64,000 nucleotides of DNA from Cryptococcus deneoformans JEC21 (taxonomy: Eukaryota; Basidiomycota; Tremellomycetes; Tremellales; Cryptococcaceae): contig NC_006680.1 in NCBI RefSeq assembly GCF_000091045.1, forward strand, positions 770,001 through 834,000. Direction: 5' to 3'. The translations under genes and the position numbers were made by a program. This document shows positions 33,728-46,439 of this stretch, piece after piece (the stretch's first letter is position 1; each line of letters opens with the position of its first letter). The notes beneath the pieces were generated by a model, which saw only the letters and a list, made by a program, of their open reading frames with translations, made no database searches and was not told the origin of the DNA.

Positions 33728-34970
33728 GCTGAATAATTCAAATACTTTCTATTTGTGGGTTATTGGTGAAGAGCGTGGAATTTGACCGTTGGGAGTATTT
33801 TGTGTTGGCTACAGAATTTCAATACTGAAGAGCCAGAAGCCTTTTTGCTCATTTAGTACGTGAAACACATCAGAGGGTCAACAAAAGTGGTCATGTCAGT
33901 TGTCAGAAACAAGTGTCGGAGTAGGGAAAGAAATCAGCGAAAAGTCTCGTAGGCGGACCTTCAAATAGGAAATGTCGATCCTTTGCCTACGTAGTGAGAC
34001 AAAGGTGAGGTAGGTCAGTATATATTATTATGATTCTACTCAAACACTGAAGAAGGGGCTACACAATGTTTCGCCCCGCTCGCATATTTCATCTGCCCAC
34101 CCCCCTCATCACAACCACGTACCATATCGTTGGCGGAAACCTGATCGCCATACACGTCTCCCGGTTGCGACTAAAACGGGAGTAATCATCATCTCCGTGT
34201 CAGCAATCAGTGTTGTTCTCGCCTCTCAACAGAATTTTCACCTTACATTGTCAATCCTGTCGCACACAAACGCCGAAGAAGAAAATCAGAAGGACAGTCT
34301 TCTAACCAAAGGAGTGACACCCATATCCGTAATTGTCATCAATCTGTCTTATCTATGAATCCTTTCATTGGGCGGCGGAGGGAGATACCGGAGTCGCGTG
34401 TCGGGTCGCTGGTGTGCAGCGCAGACGTCGGAGGAATGCATAATGCGTGGACATCCATTCTGTTTGTAGAAAAGATGGACTAAATACGGATGCCACACTC
34501 GGTGCGGCTTGAATCGCCGCGGATGTGTTGACAGGCGCGTAGCTGATTGTTGGTAGGAGTGCGATGTCAGTGGCACAGCGGCTGGCAGTGACGATTTCAG
34601 CCTGTCTCTAATTCGATCTACTTGATCAACAGCCATCAGCTTCCTTGCCTAATAGACACATCATCTTTCTCCCGCCACCCAATCCAGATGGTCATAGCCC
34701 CTCTCCACATCCCACAGGCGCATAACAACCCATCTGTCTGGATCTAGCTCCAAGCTCAGCGCACCGCCCTAGCATCCTCTAAGTAAATACCTTGGGTCGG
34801 CCTCGCCACGCTTCAAGCTCTTTCCGCATTCTACATCCTGCTATCCTCCTACAGTCTTCTTCCCGGCAGAGGAACTCTCCGGATATTCCATCCTAGACAG
34901 TCAATTTCTGGTTCATTCGCGTCACAGCAACATCATCATATTATTTAGACGTCAACATTATCCCGTGATA
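33728..34970. other. Divergent intergenic region before KIN1
   Basis: About 1.2 kb. The last 300 bases are CT-rich, like many leaders in this genome, and probably form the KIN1 5' UTR. A minus-strand frame at 34349-34636 is not credible as a gene. Confidence 0.4.
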
Positions 34971-37900
34971 ATGACTTCCTTCAATCCTGCTCCTGCGCAG
35001 ATACAAGCTGCTCAAGACCATACCTATGGAAGCATGCCCACACCTACTTATATGGGAATGGTTGATACTGGCGCACAGTGGGACTATGTGGGACGCAGAG
35101 GAAGCAGTAGAAGGTGAGCAGCAATTTGTCGCGGATTGCGAAGGGCAATGCTGCGTCTTACATCATACATCTTGGACTCTGGAAACCATGCTGATGTTAT
35201 ACCCATATTGCAGTCGAGAACCATCCGCTTCTCCTCAGCGAGCAGCAACGGAATCTGGCATTCCTCGAACTTCGACCCATGCAGCGAGCGCTTCCGCGAG
35301 TTCATCCTACGCTCCCGTCGCTGGCGCATCTGGTCAAGCGTCTTCCGCTCCTCACGAACCCACGATAAGAGAAGAAGCCACAGCAGTTGTTGACAGAAGT
35401 ATGCGGGCTCATCAGCAAACCACCGGACCAAGCAATGGAAACGGGAACTCCCAACCAAAGAAGTCCAAGGTCAGGATGGTGGGAGATTGGCAGCTGAACA
35501 AGACCCTGGGGGCGGGAAGTATGGGTAAAGTGAAGCTGGCGACCAACATTGTGACAAAAGAGAAGGTCGGCATGAAAGTGTTAATCCGGATACCTCATGG
35601 CTAATCATTGTTATAGTGTGCTGTGAAAATTATTCCTCGGTATACCGACGCGAACAGGAAGGAAGAAACAACAAGAACGCCGGAAGAAGTTGAGAAACAG
35701 CGGTTGAAGGACGAATCTAAGGAGATTCGAACAATTCGGGAAGCACACATCTCCCTTCTCCTCCATCATCCATATATCTGCGGCATGCGGGAATTTATCT
35801 CTCACCAGAACCATCATTACATGGTATTTGAGTTCATCGACGGCGGTCAGATGCTTGATTATATTATTTCTCATGGTCGACTTCGAGAGCGCGCGGCGAG
35901 GAAATTCGCTAGGCAAATTGGATCAGCACTAAACTACTGTCATCAAAACTCTATCGTCCATCGAGACCTAAAGATCGAAAATATTTTGATATCAAAGAAT
36001 GGAAACATCAAGCTCATCGACTTCGGCCTTTCCAACTTGTACTCTCCGTCACGTCATCTCTCAACATTCTGCGGTTCATTATATTTTGCCGCGCCAGAGT
36101 TATTGAACGCCAGACCCTACACAGGTCCGGAAGTTGACGTTTGGTCATTCGGTATCGTCATCTACGTCCTGGTGTGCGGAAAGGTACCGTTCGATGATCA
36201 GTCAATGCCAGCTTTGCACGCAAAGATTAAACGTGGTGTTGTAGAGTATCCGAGTTGGTTGAGTGCTGAGGTTAAATCTCTGCTGAGTCGTATGTTAGTC
36301 ACTAATCCAGCGGAAAGGGCGACTTTGGCAGAAGTGCTCAGCCATCCGTTCATGACAAAGGGTTATGACGGTCCCCCCGACTCTTTTCTCATCCGACGCG
36401 AGCTGCTTCGCGCCGAAGAGATTGATATGAACGTCGTTGAAGCGATGGAAGGCTTTACTTTTGGTGATGCCAACACCATCTACCGTAACCTTCATAGCAT
36501 CCTCACCTCTGAAGACTATCTTCACTGTGTTGCTACTTTTGAAGCCCATCGGGAGAAGTTACGCACTTCTAGTCCTGGTGTCTCAACGAACGATCCTAGT
36601 GACTCACCGAAGAAGAAGAGGTTCAGCGGCTTCGACCTAAAGAAGCGGTTATTCAAAGAGGACAAGAAGGTCGAAGAGGCACCATTCAAGGAGAAAGTCA
36701 GAGATCCGACCAAGGGTTATGATCCGCTCATTTCAATCTATTTTTTGGCGAGGGAAAAGATCGAAAGAGAGAGAGTGTTTGGTCCTGGTTTCTTTGCCTC
36801 ATCGCAATTGTCGTTGGATACATTTAATACCAGTCAAGGTTACGGTATGGCAGTTCCCAATCTTCCACCACCCGCGTCAACACACGTCATGGGTCACGAT
36901 TCTTCACGAGGTCCCGACTTTGCCTCTGAGCCCCGACCACGGTCCGACGATGTCCCCAACCCTGTCATGGCCCACCCTTCAGCAGACCGAGAACAGTCCA
37001 AACTCGCCGACATTCCTTCTGCCGTCCACCGCCGGCAACCTTCCCTCAGCCAGCCACCGTTACCCAGCAGTATGCCAGCTGCAGTAGAAAGGTCTGCCGA
37101 CGAGGGTTTGACGAAAAAGTTCAGTATGCTGGGGCGCGGGCCTCGACCGCCCTCTGCCGGTCCTGCAGGACCGTCTCGCTCAGCCTCTACTAAACGTGAG
37201 AGCATGACTGCTTCACCTTCCATGCCTATACAAGAGCACCGACGTGCGACCACTGTCGTCCACAGCGACAAATCCAAACAAGAAAGGCGGGTATCAGTCG
37301 GCAGCTTTACCAACTCTGTCAGCAAAGCAAGCGGCTTGGCGAGGCGTGCATCCCAGCGCGATCGACCCCCTGCGACACCTCCCGATTCTCGATGGTTGAA
37401 CGCACCAGCAGAAGCAGAGGAATATCACCAGGTTGAGACTTCGGTTCGGCCGTCGTCTACTCCCCGCGAACCCGAGCCGGATACTGCCAACGAACCTCAA
37501 AGCTACGATGATGTCAAACCAAGTTACCTCAAGGGTATCTTCTCTGTCTCCACCACTTCTACCAAACCAGCCAACGTGCTTATCCGAGATATCGCCATGG
37601 TGTTGGACAGGATAGGCATCAAGCACCGCCCGATCAAGGGCGGTTTTGAGTGTGTCCATATGCCAAGTATAGACCTTGCGAGTGTGGTGAATGGTGACGA
37701 GGCGAGTACTAGTTTGTCGAACGTCCCCTCTCACGCTTCTGGTGCAAGGCGGAAACAGAGCTTGAGACGAAAGGGCAGTAAGGTCAATATGAATGGCATA
37801 AGTAGCAATGGTGCTGGAAGTAGGGCAACGAGTCCGGGACCGCATAGAGTCTTGACTGGCAATTCAAGCGGTACGGTCAGCGGTGGCGATGTTGCTCATT

Positions 37901-38205
37901 TGTCGGTGCCATCAGGCAAGAACCGACATCATGTCGGAACTGTGGAGGAAGACGAGGTGGATGCGTGGGCTTTGGCGCAAAGTGGAGGAGCTGGAAGCAG
38001 TTTAATTGTCCGATTCGAGATCTTTGTGGTCAAAGTGAGTCTAGATCGATGTTGTTCGGAGATGGTTAGGATTGAGTGCTGACAAAGAATGAAAATTTAG
38101 GTCCCTGTTCTTCCACTTCACGGAATACAGTTCAGAAGAGTGGGAGGTGATGGATGGCAGTATCAAATGTTGGCCAAGGCGATCCTTCGCGAAATGAGAT
38201 TATAG
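34971..38205 (+). CDS. KIN1: Ser/Thr protein kinase of the Kin1/PAR-1/MARK family
   Basis: A polarity and cell-wall kinase by family. A disordered N-terminus (MTSFNPAPAQIQAAQDHTYG) precedes the kinase domain. The Gly loop is LGAGSMGKVKLA; an intron of about 50 bases falls between EK and the ATP-binding lysine in CAVKIIPRY. The catalytic loop is IVHRDLKIENILIS, the metal site is DFGLSN, and the T-loop is STFCGSLYFAAPE, where the Thr is the usual activating site in this family. A long Ser/Pro-rich middle follows, then a C-terminal KA1 membrane-binding domain: VLIRDIAMVLDRIGIKHRPI, KGGFECVHMP, and after the last intron PVLPLHGIQFRRVGGDGWQY with the end LREMRL. Start, all catalytic residues and the KA1 end are intact. 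Confidence 0.95.
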
Positions 38206-40040
38206 TCGGGCCGAGACCGCATTATGGTAAGGCTTCTAGATTCTAGACTTCAAAAGCCAAAAGTCTAGGTGGAGGGCAGGGAAGATGGAAAAAAGGGGGA
38301 GAGAGCGATCAAAGGTGGATTTATGGCTGTTTATGCTTAGGATGGTTATACTCTTTACAATTTTTTTGCTGTCCGCTGTGGACTGTGGATCTCTAGACTT
38401 TGGAAAGCGAGAAAAGGGGAATGCGGAAAAACATATTTTAGGATGATTGCAAATCGCGTCCCAGATCCTTGGTGAAGCCTTGAGCGGTGGAACGGCGGAG
38501 TTAATCAGCAGAGAACAGTAAAGTTATCAGATATCAAGATATACCCGACAAGGAAAGAGAGGGCAGATGATAAACGGACAAGGAAAAAGGATAAAAATGG
38601 ATCTGTATATGATACGTAGATGTATGTTCTTCATGATAGTCTGATTATGCCTTTTGAATAGATGTTAATGAGTGATGTGCGTCCTTTTTTTTTTCCTCGC
38701 AATCATCGTTAAGTCAGACGAAATGAAAGTATATACACTACTGTTCGGAAGTGAGCATACACCGATTTCATGTGTATCAGGTGCTGTGCGCTAGACTATA
38801 CGCCATGGTACCGCATAGCGCATAGTGTATATTTTACATTGAAGAAAGCCGCAGTAGGGCAGCAAGAAGCAGTGCTTCAAGAGATGATGGTGGAGGGTGG
38901 AGGTTGAAGATTGGAGAACGGTGGATGGCGGAGGCTGTCGTCTGGCAAATGGCCAGTGCTAAACTGCGCCCTGCATTGGCTGCGGGCTGCTGCACCTTTA
39001 TTATTATCTCCAGCGATATGTACAGTACAGTATCCCGTATATTAGATCCTGGAAGATGCTATTATACCAGAAGCCTGGAACAAACGAACGACAGGCGGTA
39101 AACGAAGTGCAGAGAAAGTCGCGCCAGCGAGTAGTGTCGTGACGACGTGAAGGAGGGTGGTTACGTTTATCGGTTGTAGCTTGCTTTAATTTTCACGTTC
39201 CTTTTTTGGTTTTTTCCTCCCTTCTTTCCCTGTTCTCTGTGCCCTGCGTACTCTGCTGTTTTTGCCACTTTGCGCACTCTGCTCAAGTCGAAAACCCGCT
39301 TTAAAATCTTTTGCTTCCATCACCAACGTCGCACCGGAAGATCTCGCTCATCGCCGCAGAGGTTCTAGAGCCTCCACCAACGCGTCCACGTCGCGTATAT
39401 GCGCGTCGAGAACCAATTGAAAAAAAGGCCTGGGAAGGTTTCTCCGAACCCTTTAAACGACCTGGAATGTCAGTTTAGCGGGGTCGTGCATGGCGCCGAG
39501 GGTGTGCTTCATTTCACCACTTCTTTCCATGGAATCAGAATTCAACAGACGTTACATGTCTTCTGCGCTCCCCAAAGGAGTAGTGAAGACGGAGATGTAT
39601 GGCAGCATGTCGGGTTTTATAGAGTCACACACTAGCCCGATTTTTTTTAAATTTCCCATCATTTTTAGCCCGAACTAGTGCCGCAACAATTGACCGTGCC
39701 TGATTAGGACTGATTGTCCTGAAAATGCGATGTCAACGTCAAAAAGTTGCGATCGCTACGTTTTGGAGGCGAAATGTGAGGTCGTCCAGCTCGACAGGCG
39801 GAAAGTACAACACCCTCGAATGAATATTCAGCCGCCTTCCGATCAGAGCGAATGCATACAATCCAAGTATAAGAACAAAACACTGTCGTCGTCGCAACCC
39901 GTTCCCGCATCTTCGTCGTCCATCGCCCACGGACGCCCTCGCACCTCTTCGCTTTTTGATACACAGGCTGTCTCGGAAGGCGCTAGCGGATCAGTCAGGC
40001 GTCTTTTTCAGGATCATATATTTTACGGTAGTCACCCATC
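38206..40040. other. Intergenic between KIN1 and the AhpC-like gene
   Basis: About 1.8 kb. The first 500 bases are AT-rich and probably KIN1 3' UTR. A plus frame from an ATG at 39730 could be a 5' exon of the next gene (see that entry). No other feature is supported. Confidence 0.45.
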
Positions 40041-42575
40041 ATGCTTCATTCCCTCCAGCCACAGAATTTTCCAGACGACCTCGGCCGCTCGAACAGCGTG
40101 TATTCTTCGCTCTCGCCTGCTACAAATTCTCTGCCTTCCAGCTCCTTTTCAGCTCGCCCCCACTCTGCTTTCGAAACCACCACCCCGCGAGCTCGCCACT
40201 CATTTTTACTGCCCGCTGTTGATCGCTCCCCTTCCTCCGACGGTCACTCTCCTCAGCAGTCACAGGCGTTGCGCCGCCCACCCTCTTTACCAAACGCCGC
40301 CATTCTTTTAGAGCACAGCCCGGTCCGCAATAGCACTCTTTGCCGGAGCCATTCTACCAGATCTGCAAGGACCAAGTCTATTCGACGCAAGCCTGTCCCG
40401 GCCATGGTGCTGCCTGCGGCCGATAAAGAAGTTACAATCGGCGTTGGTCTTCCACCTAACCATCCATTCGCCAATGTCGCTTCACAAGCTATGACGAGAA
40501 GCAGCAGCTCGTACGGTTACGAGGACATGCGCTACGGTACGGAGAAGATCCATAACAGATTGGGAACCAGTTCTCAGCTAGCCAACAGGGCGGTAAGTGC
40601 GGGAGTGATGACTCCAGTGCCTCCGCACCGGGTGACGAGCCGACCACATCTCGAGCGTGCCTGTGCAAGTTCCCCCTCCACTCCCATCCGCAACACTCAA
40701 CCGCCTTTCCCTCCGTCATTCTCCGTACATCGTTCGGCAGATCCTCCGCCCAAGCCATTTCCCCGCAGAGACACATCTCCGCATCTCCCCGAACAATATG
40801 GGCAGCGTCTGCACTCCCGTTTCCCGGAGTACACCCTTTCCGTCGATCGTCCTCTGCCTCCTGCTCCGACAGACACCGCGTCCATCCGATCCACCGACAC
40901 CGCACCCCCCTCCGCTGCCACTCATGGAGGTCGTTCCTCCGCTGACAGTGCAAGGATCATGACGCCCATCCATGGTTCCACCCACGAGCAAGTCGGGCAC
41001 AGTCGGGAGTCATCTTGTAGGAGTGGACACAATGTGTCCTTATCTGTCCCTCCTATTATGCCCAAGAGATTGATGTCGGACGATATCGTCGTCAGAAGCA
41101 AGGGTTCGAAAAAGGTTCAGCAAAAGATCAAAGTTCCCAAGAAGGTAATTCTGCTCGGAGGCGAGACTCTTGCAGACGTCGAGTTTAGCGTCGATAAACT
41201 GGTTTCAAGGGATCGAGTGCTTGAAGCTTCGACATGTTTTGTGAGAGATGAGAATGGTCTTCCGGTCTGCTTTGGTGATCTCCTTCCGCCCCCTGGTCCT
41301 GTCGAAGCTGGCAAACCTACTCCCAAAACTGTCGTCTTCTTCATCCGTACGTTCTGGTGTGGTCAATGTCAAGATTATACGCTTGCCTCTATCTCGGTCC
41401 TTTCTCCCGAGGCACTCGAGAAGGCAGGTATCAAGGTGGTCATCATTGGTCATGGGAGCTGGAAGGTCCTCAAGGCGTATAGGAGGTTGTTCAAGTGCCC
41501 GTTCCCTATCTATGTGGATGGACCGAAGAAGCTGTACTCGCTCATGGGGTACGTTGTCATGCTCGACCACTAGATGTTTAATACTGACCCATCCATATAG
41601 CATGACGAAAGGTGCACCGAAGACAGCACCCTGGGGTCATTTCTGGAAAGGTCGAGCAGAGTATCACCAACGTGCTGTGCCTGGTCAACTCGTCCATGGT
41701 ATCTCTGTAGGTCTTGCCTTTTATAACGTTGACTTTGCTGAAGGCTCACGCTCGACTTGCAGAACGCCCTCTTCAAGATGCCTGTCAAGCCTCCAGGCGA
41801 CCTTACCCAATTAGGTGGTGAATTCATCTTCAGCCCTGGGTCTGTCTGCGAGTTCGCACATCGCATGACTCACGCCTCTGGTATGTCATATCGTCCTCTT
41901 CTCTTCGTGACGCTGAGCTGACAAGATTCCCTTTTTCTACATGAACTATCAGACCACATGGAAGCTCCCGAAGTCATTCGTCTTGCAGGTTGTGACCACC
42001 CAACTGTTGAGGAAACTAAAGCGGTCGAACTCGCCGAATCGCAAAAGGAAGAGCTTGAGAAGCTTCGCATGGAAATGGAGAGGTGGAAGAAGGAGAGGGC
42101 TGCCGAGCTCGAAGGGTGAGTTTTTTTTCCCTTTTTCCTTTTCCCTTTCTCTTCTCCGTCCACGACATGCACATATTGATCAGTGTCTTCTCATAGAATC
42201 AAGATGCGAAAAGCCGCTCGACGTGGGATTCCATACTCTCGTTCACTGGAGATTGGCCCCCAAATGGTCCAAGTCTACGACTTTGAATATGACTTTGAGG
42301 ACGGTCTTCAAGTAGCGTATGAGGAAGGAAATGAAGATGAAGCAGAGGCGGTGGACATGGGGGAACATTGGGATGAGAGGTTTGGGAAGGTCATGTCGCC
42401 TGAACAGCAAGTCGGCAGAAAGGAGGAAAAAGAAACGTTTGCAGGGATTGGGACAAGAGCGATGGAGACTCGACTCCGACACGAGGCGCGCGGGCAACAA
42501 CGGGATGATGAGGTTGAGATGGTTTCTCCGGAAGGAAGTGGAAACCTTAACGTTCATATTGGGCCGGTCTCATAA
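40041..42575 (+). CDS. AhpC/TSA-like thioredoxin-fold protein with a long disordered N-terminus
   Basis: The fold is that of the fungal AhpC-TSA_2 group, putative antioxidant proteins. About 370 residues of Ser/Pro/Arg-rich sequence come first. Then VFFIRTFWCGQCQDYTLASI carries a CxxC redox pair, followed by KVVIIGHGSWKVLKAYRRLF, FPIYVDGPKKLYSLMG and, after an intron, MTKGAPKTAPWGHFWKG and GGEFIFSPGSVCEFAHRMTH. A helical charged region (EELEKLRMEMERWKKERAAE) and an acidic tail follow. Introns lie near 41550-41600, 41706-41762, 41882-41950 and 42116-42197. An alternative start at 39730 would join in frame through an intron at about 40027-40074, adding about 100 residues. Confidence 0.85.
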
Positions 42576-42887
42576 TTGGACTTGAAGACATTTAACGAAG
42601 AATCATGGTTTTCATATGACGATATCATAGATGATTTTTGTTTCCCTTTTTTCAAATTGAAGGTGTACTGTTATCAATATAATGTCGAATATAAGCTACG
42701 AAGACAATATACATCTCTCATGAATTTAGACTGCTCTGGCGATATTGTAAATTGGCAGTCATAATGCTAAAAAATAATAATAAAAATACAAACTGGCGCA
42801 TGAGTGAGGAAATATCGATACACCCTCCTTTTCTCATCTAAGGGACCAGCCCACTTCAGACCTCACATAAACAAACAAAAGTCCTTT
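42576..42887. other. Convergent intergenic region
   Basis: About 310 AT-rich bases between two convergent genes; both 3' UTRs are expected here. Nothing else seen. Confidence 0.5.
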
Positions 42888-45275
42888 TCACAAATCCCCG
42901 TTACCACCCCCACTTCCCCACCCTCTCCACCATCCCATCCAGCCTCCAAATCCGCTCATCATCCTTGGGCTCCACGGTCCCGCGGGACTCCACCTCCTCG
43001 TCATCTCCGGCCTATCCTCATCTCCTTCACCGTCCTTCCCGCTCCGCTTCCCCTTCCCTTTTTCATTTATCAGCACCCCCTTCCACTCACTATCCGGCAC
43101 TTCCACAGGGTTGGGAGAGTGGTAAAGGATAAGAGGAATGAAGACGAGAGGTTCGCCTCGGACGATAGTGATAGTTAGTCCACCGTAAGGATCGGTAGAG
43201 TATATTCGTCCGGTCAAGACGTTAATAACGGGGAGAAGACCTTTGTACCCTGTTTGCGACGGGGGGATATGCATCGGGATAGCTCTTGCCCCTCCTGTTA
43301 TATGACATGACGAAGAACCGTGGTTGTTGAGGATGGAAAGGAGGGGAGCTTTGGACATAACGATGGTATGGTTACCGTGCTGGAAAGGGCGGAGAAGGGC
43401 GGGGAATGATGGGGATGACGATGCGATACGGCGGGCGTTATTGAGGGATTTGATCATATTGTATGTAGGCTGAGGTTTTCCTTTGTTAGTGAATGGATAT
43501 GAAGGACAGAGCAAAGAGAGCACATACAGAAGACTCGTCATATCCAAATAGCCAAATTGCTTCCCTGTTATAGGGATCATCCCCGCCTTGCAGATTATGT
43601 TCTTGGCCCGAATAGAGGATTGGATAGCCATCGTTGATGAAAGGATAAACCATCGCATTGCGAATAAGCTGAGCAATATCGTTAATTAAGACATTCTTTG
43701 ATGTTAGAAGACGTAGAAAACGTACAGCCTGATCATCGGTCTTACCAGCAAACCTGGGGAAGTCATGATTACTGATCAACATATCAATCAGTCTTTCAGC
43801 GGTTACAGCAATACGGTCAATAATGAAAGCGACGAACTCGAGAAAAGATCCTAGTGATGATGGGTCTGGGAAAAGTCGATGAAGGAGTTTGATCATGTTC
43901 ACCAGCTCTGATATCGACCCCAGCGGAGACTGGAATGCCCGTCTATTAAAACAATCAGCATACCGTATTATTAGAATTACTCAACCTAACTTGACTCACT
44001 GAATATGCCAGTACGTGGCAAAGTCAAATATACTCCCCATCGCTTCCCTCTGATATAGCGCCAAATACGTCGGGTCTCCATTCAATACTTCTCCCAAACA
44101 CGCTACACCTGCGCTCTCTATAAAACCTTTCCAGAAATCTTTCCTGACGTGCTTGACAGTGTCGATGCGGAGAGCGTCTATTTGGAACGTGGAAACGAGA
44201 TGGTGGATCCAGGTGTTGAGCGTGGAGATGACATGGGGGGATTCGGTGTTGAGGTCCGGCGTTTGAGAACCGACCCAGCCTGGATTTGGATAAGGTAAGT
44301 GGACGTTACTCTGAGAAGAGAAGAGAAGAAAGGATGCAAGTAAAATATAATTGGTAACATACATTGCTCGATTTCTTCCTGAACATCCCAGTCAGGCTGA
44401 CAGTACTCGTGGAAATCAGAAGGCGACGAAAAGGGACCATAATCGGAAGAGGGCACGAAAGATACGTGGTCCTGCGCTCCGACATGATTTGCTACCTATT
44501 TCAGAAATCCATCAGCTCCATTCATGTACCCTAAATCTTTAAGTGAAGTAATGCATGGGAAGACGACTTACGACATCCACCATAAGATACATGCCTCTAT
44601 TATGTAGTGCTTGGCTGAGGTCAAGCAAGTCCTGGGGAGTTCCGAAATGGTGATTTAGCTCTTTTTGTCCAGTATGGCCGCACATTATAGAAAAAGTCAA
44701 GCACGTATCGCGATCCGTTTAGCTTCCACCATAATATCATTGAGGATCGTGAAACATACCATATATGTTGGAACCCCAGTAGCCATGATATGGGTCCCCG
44801 TGAAATGAACGTGCACCTGGGTCAAGTTGGATGTTGGCGACGATCGGCGATATCCAAACTGTGCAGGTGTCAATATTAGTCCCCAAGCGTATCTTCTGCC
44901 AGTTCATGGACGAACAGTACTTTCTTAAGCACCGTCGTATCAGATCAATCAACACCGACAGCACAATCCGCCACGCATTCGAACGAACGCACAAACAGGA
45001 CTAATCACACGCTTGACATAGGTACACGTACTTGTATCGAACCCCATCCCTTTTATATAATCCAGCCTCTGCTCCACACCCTTCCATCCTCCTCCACAGT
45101 ACTCCTTTTTTGCAACATCACAGGGTGCAATCTGCTGGTCTGGTCGGGCAAAGCGATCTGTAAGGAGTTGGTAGACTGAGCGATGCCGCAGTTCCGATTG
45201 GGGTAGGGCGCTGGAAGAGAGAGAAGTGAGGAGCAATGGTAATATGGAGAGGGATATGGAAAAGGGGACGAGCAT
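42888..45275 (-). CDS. Secreted alpha-amylase (GH13)
   Basis: Hydrolyses internal alpha-1,4 bonds of starch or glycogen outside the cell. The start at 45275 gives a signal peptide ([20 protein letters not shown]). GH13 regions are in order: [29 protein letters not shown] after splicing; region I DVVANH; region [12 protein letters not shown] with the nucleophile Asp; region [12 protein letters not shown] with the acid/base Glu; region [11 protein letters not shown] with the transition-state Asp. [15 protein letters not shown] follows, then the beta-sheet domain C. The last 25 residues are unusual, rich in Trp and Gly ([19 protein letters not shown]), with no starch-binding domain. About eight introns. 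All three catalytic acids are present, so it should be active. Confidence 0.93.
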
Positions 45276-46439
45276 GATCGTTTTAAGGAAAGATGGAAGG
45301 ATAATAATGTTTATAAATGGAAAGTCAAGCTCTGTGGGGACAAGTCGTCGCCGCAAAAACAAAAGGTGGAGGTGGAGGCGGTCCGAATATTAGTAGAGGA
45401 CCGTCCAAAATGTTACCCTCTTAATTATGATGTCCTCTGAACTGTAGCACTACTGTATGATGGACTGCATATTAGCTCCTCATCAAGTCGTTCCTCAGTC
45501 GAGCATATAGACAAATGAAGGACACGGTGGGCGAGCGAGATGAAGAAGAGGGCAGTAACTCAAAAAATACTACATACGCTATCCCCTGTCCTGTTCTTTC
45601 TCAGTAGGTGAGCATTAATGCCGTGCCATGTAGTTGTAGAAGCTTGTCCAACAACCAGTATAGTCATTGTAAGAAATCGTCAATATTCAACGAAGGAAAA
45701 GAACAAACACGTTACGATAATACACGAGTTTCTGCAGACGTATTAACGTAAGGCAAGACAGCATTTGATGTATTTGTTTGATCCCGTCCTTTACTCCGTC
45801 GTCGACACCGCACGCAGCTGTTGAAGAACGAAGAGCGACTATTGACCAAGTACGAGTGGTTGCCAAGCAGGACGCTGAGAAAGATAGAAGTGGAGCGTCA
45901 TAGACATAGACACCCTTTTTGCCAGAGTGTGGCTGTCGGGTGTGACAGTGCTGCGACCCTCTTTCTTCCCAGTGGCCACTGTAGCATCGTTGAAAAGCCA
46001 TGGTGGTGCATCGGATGTGACTTTCGCGCGGTTGATCCTCGGATAAGTGTGTTTACGTAACCCTATGCACCTGTGTCGGGGTTGTTGCTTGTCGGTGCCG
46101 GCGGGTGCAGTGTTGATCTCTGCACTTTGCTTTCCATTGTGAGCTTGACTCATTGTTTCCCGCGTTTCCGGCCTCGAGAAGACAGCGCCCCCTGCCGCCA
46201 CACACATGCTCCTGTAGTCCTTCCCATATCCACGACCACTCAGCGCCTGCCACGTGACTCGCTCACCACGCCATCAATAGCAGCTTGTCCCGTCCATCTC
46301 GTTAGTCGCAACAGCTGTAAGTGAGCGGCCCATTCAAACTCTCCCTTTGCTCTCTACAGCTCTGGCTATGGCTAACGCCTTGCCCAGCAATCGTAGCGCC
46401 GATATTCCGCAGCCTTGCCCGCAAAATCTCACGCCCAAA
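45276..46439. other. Divergent promoter region, amylase and KNR4
   Basis: About 1.2 kb. A TATAAA-like element sits 35 bases before the amylase ATG (45310-45315, minus). On the KNR4 side there is a GC-rich leader with a possible 5' UTR intron (GTAAGT..CTACAG, about 46317-46359). No separate gene is convincing. Confidence 0.45.

Noticed and set aside
34349..34636. 95-codon minus-strand frame before KIN1
   Set aside because: It lies in the likely KIN1 promoter or leader, has no domain, and its composition is not protein-like.
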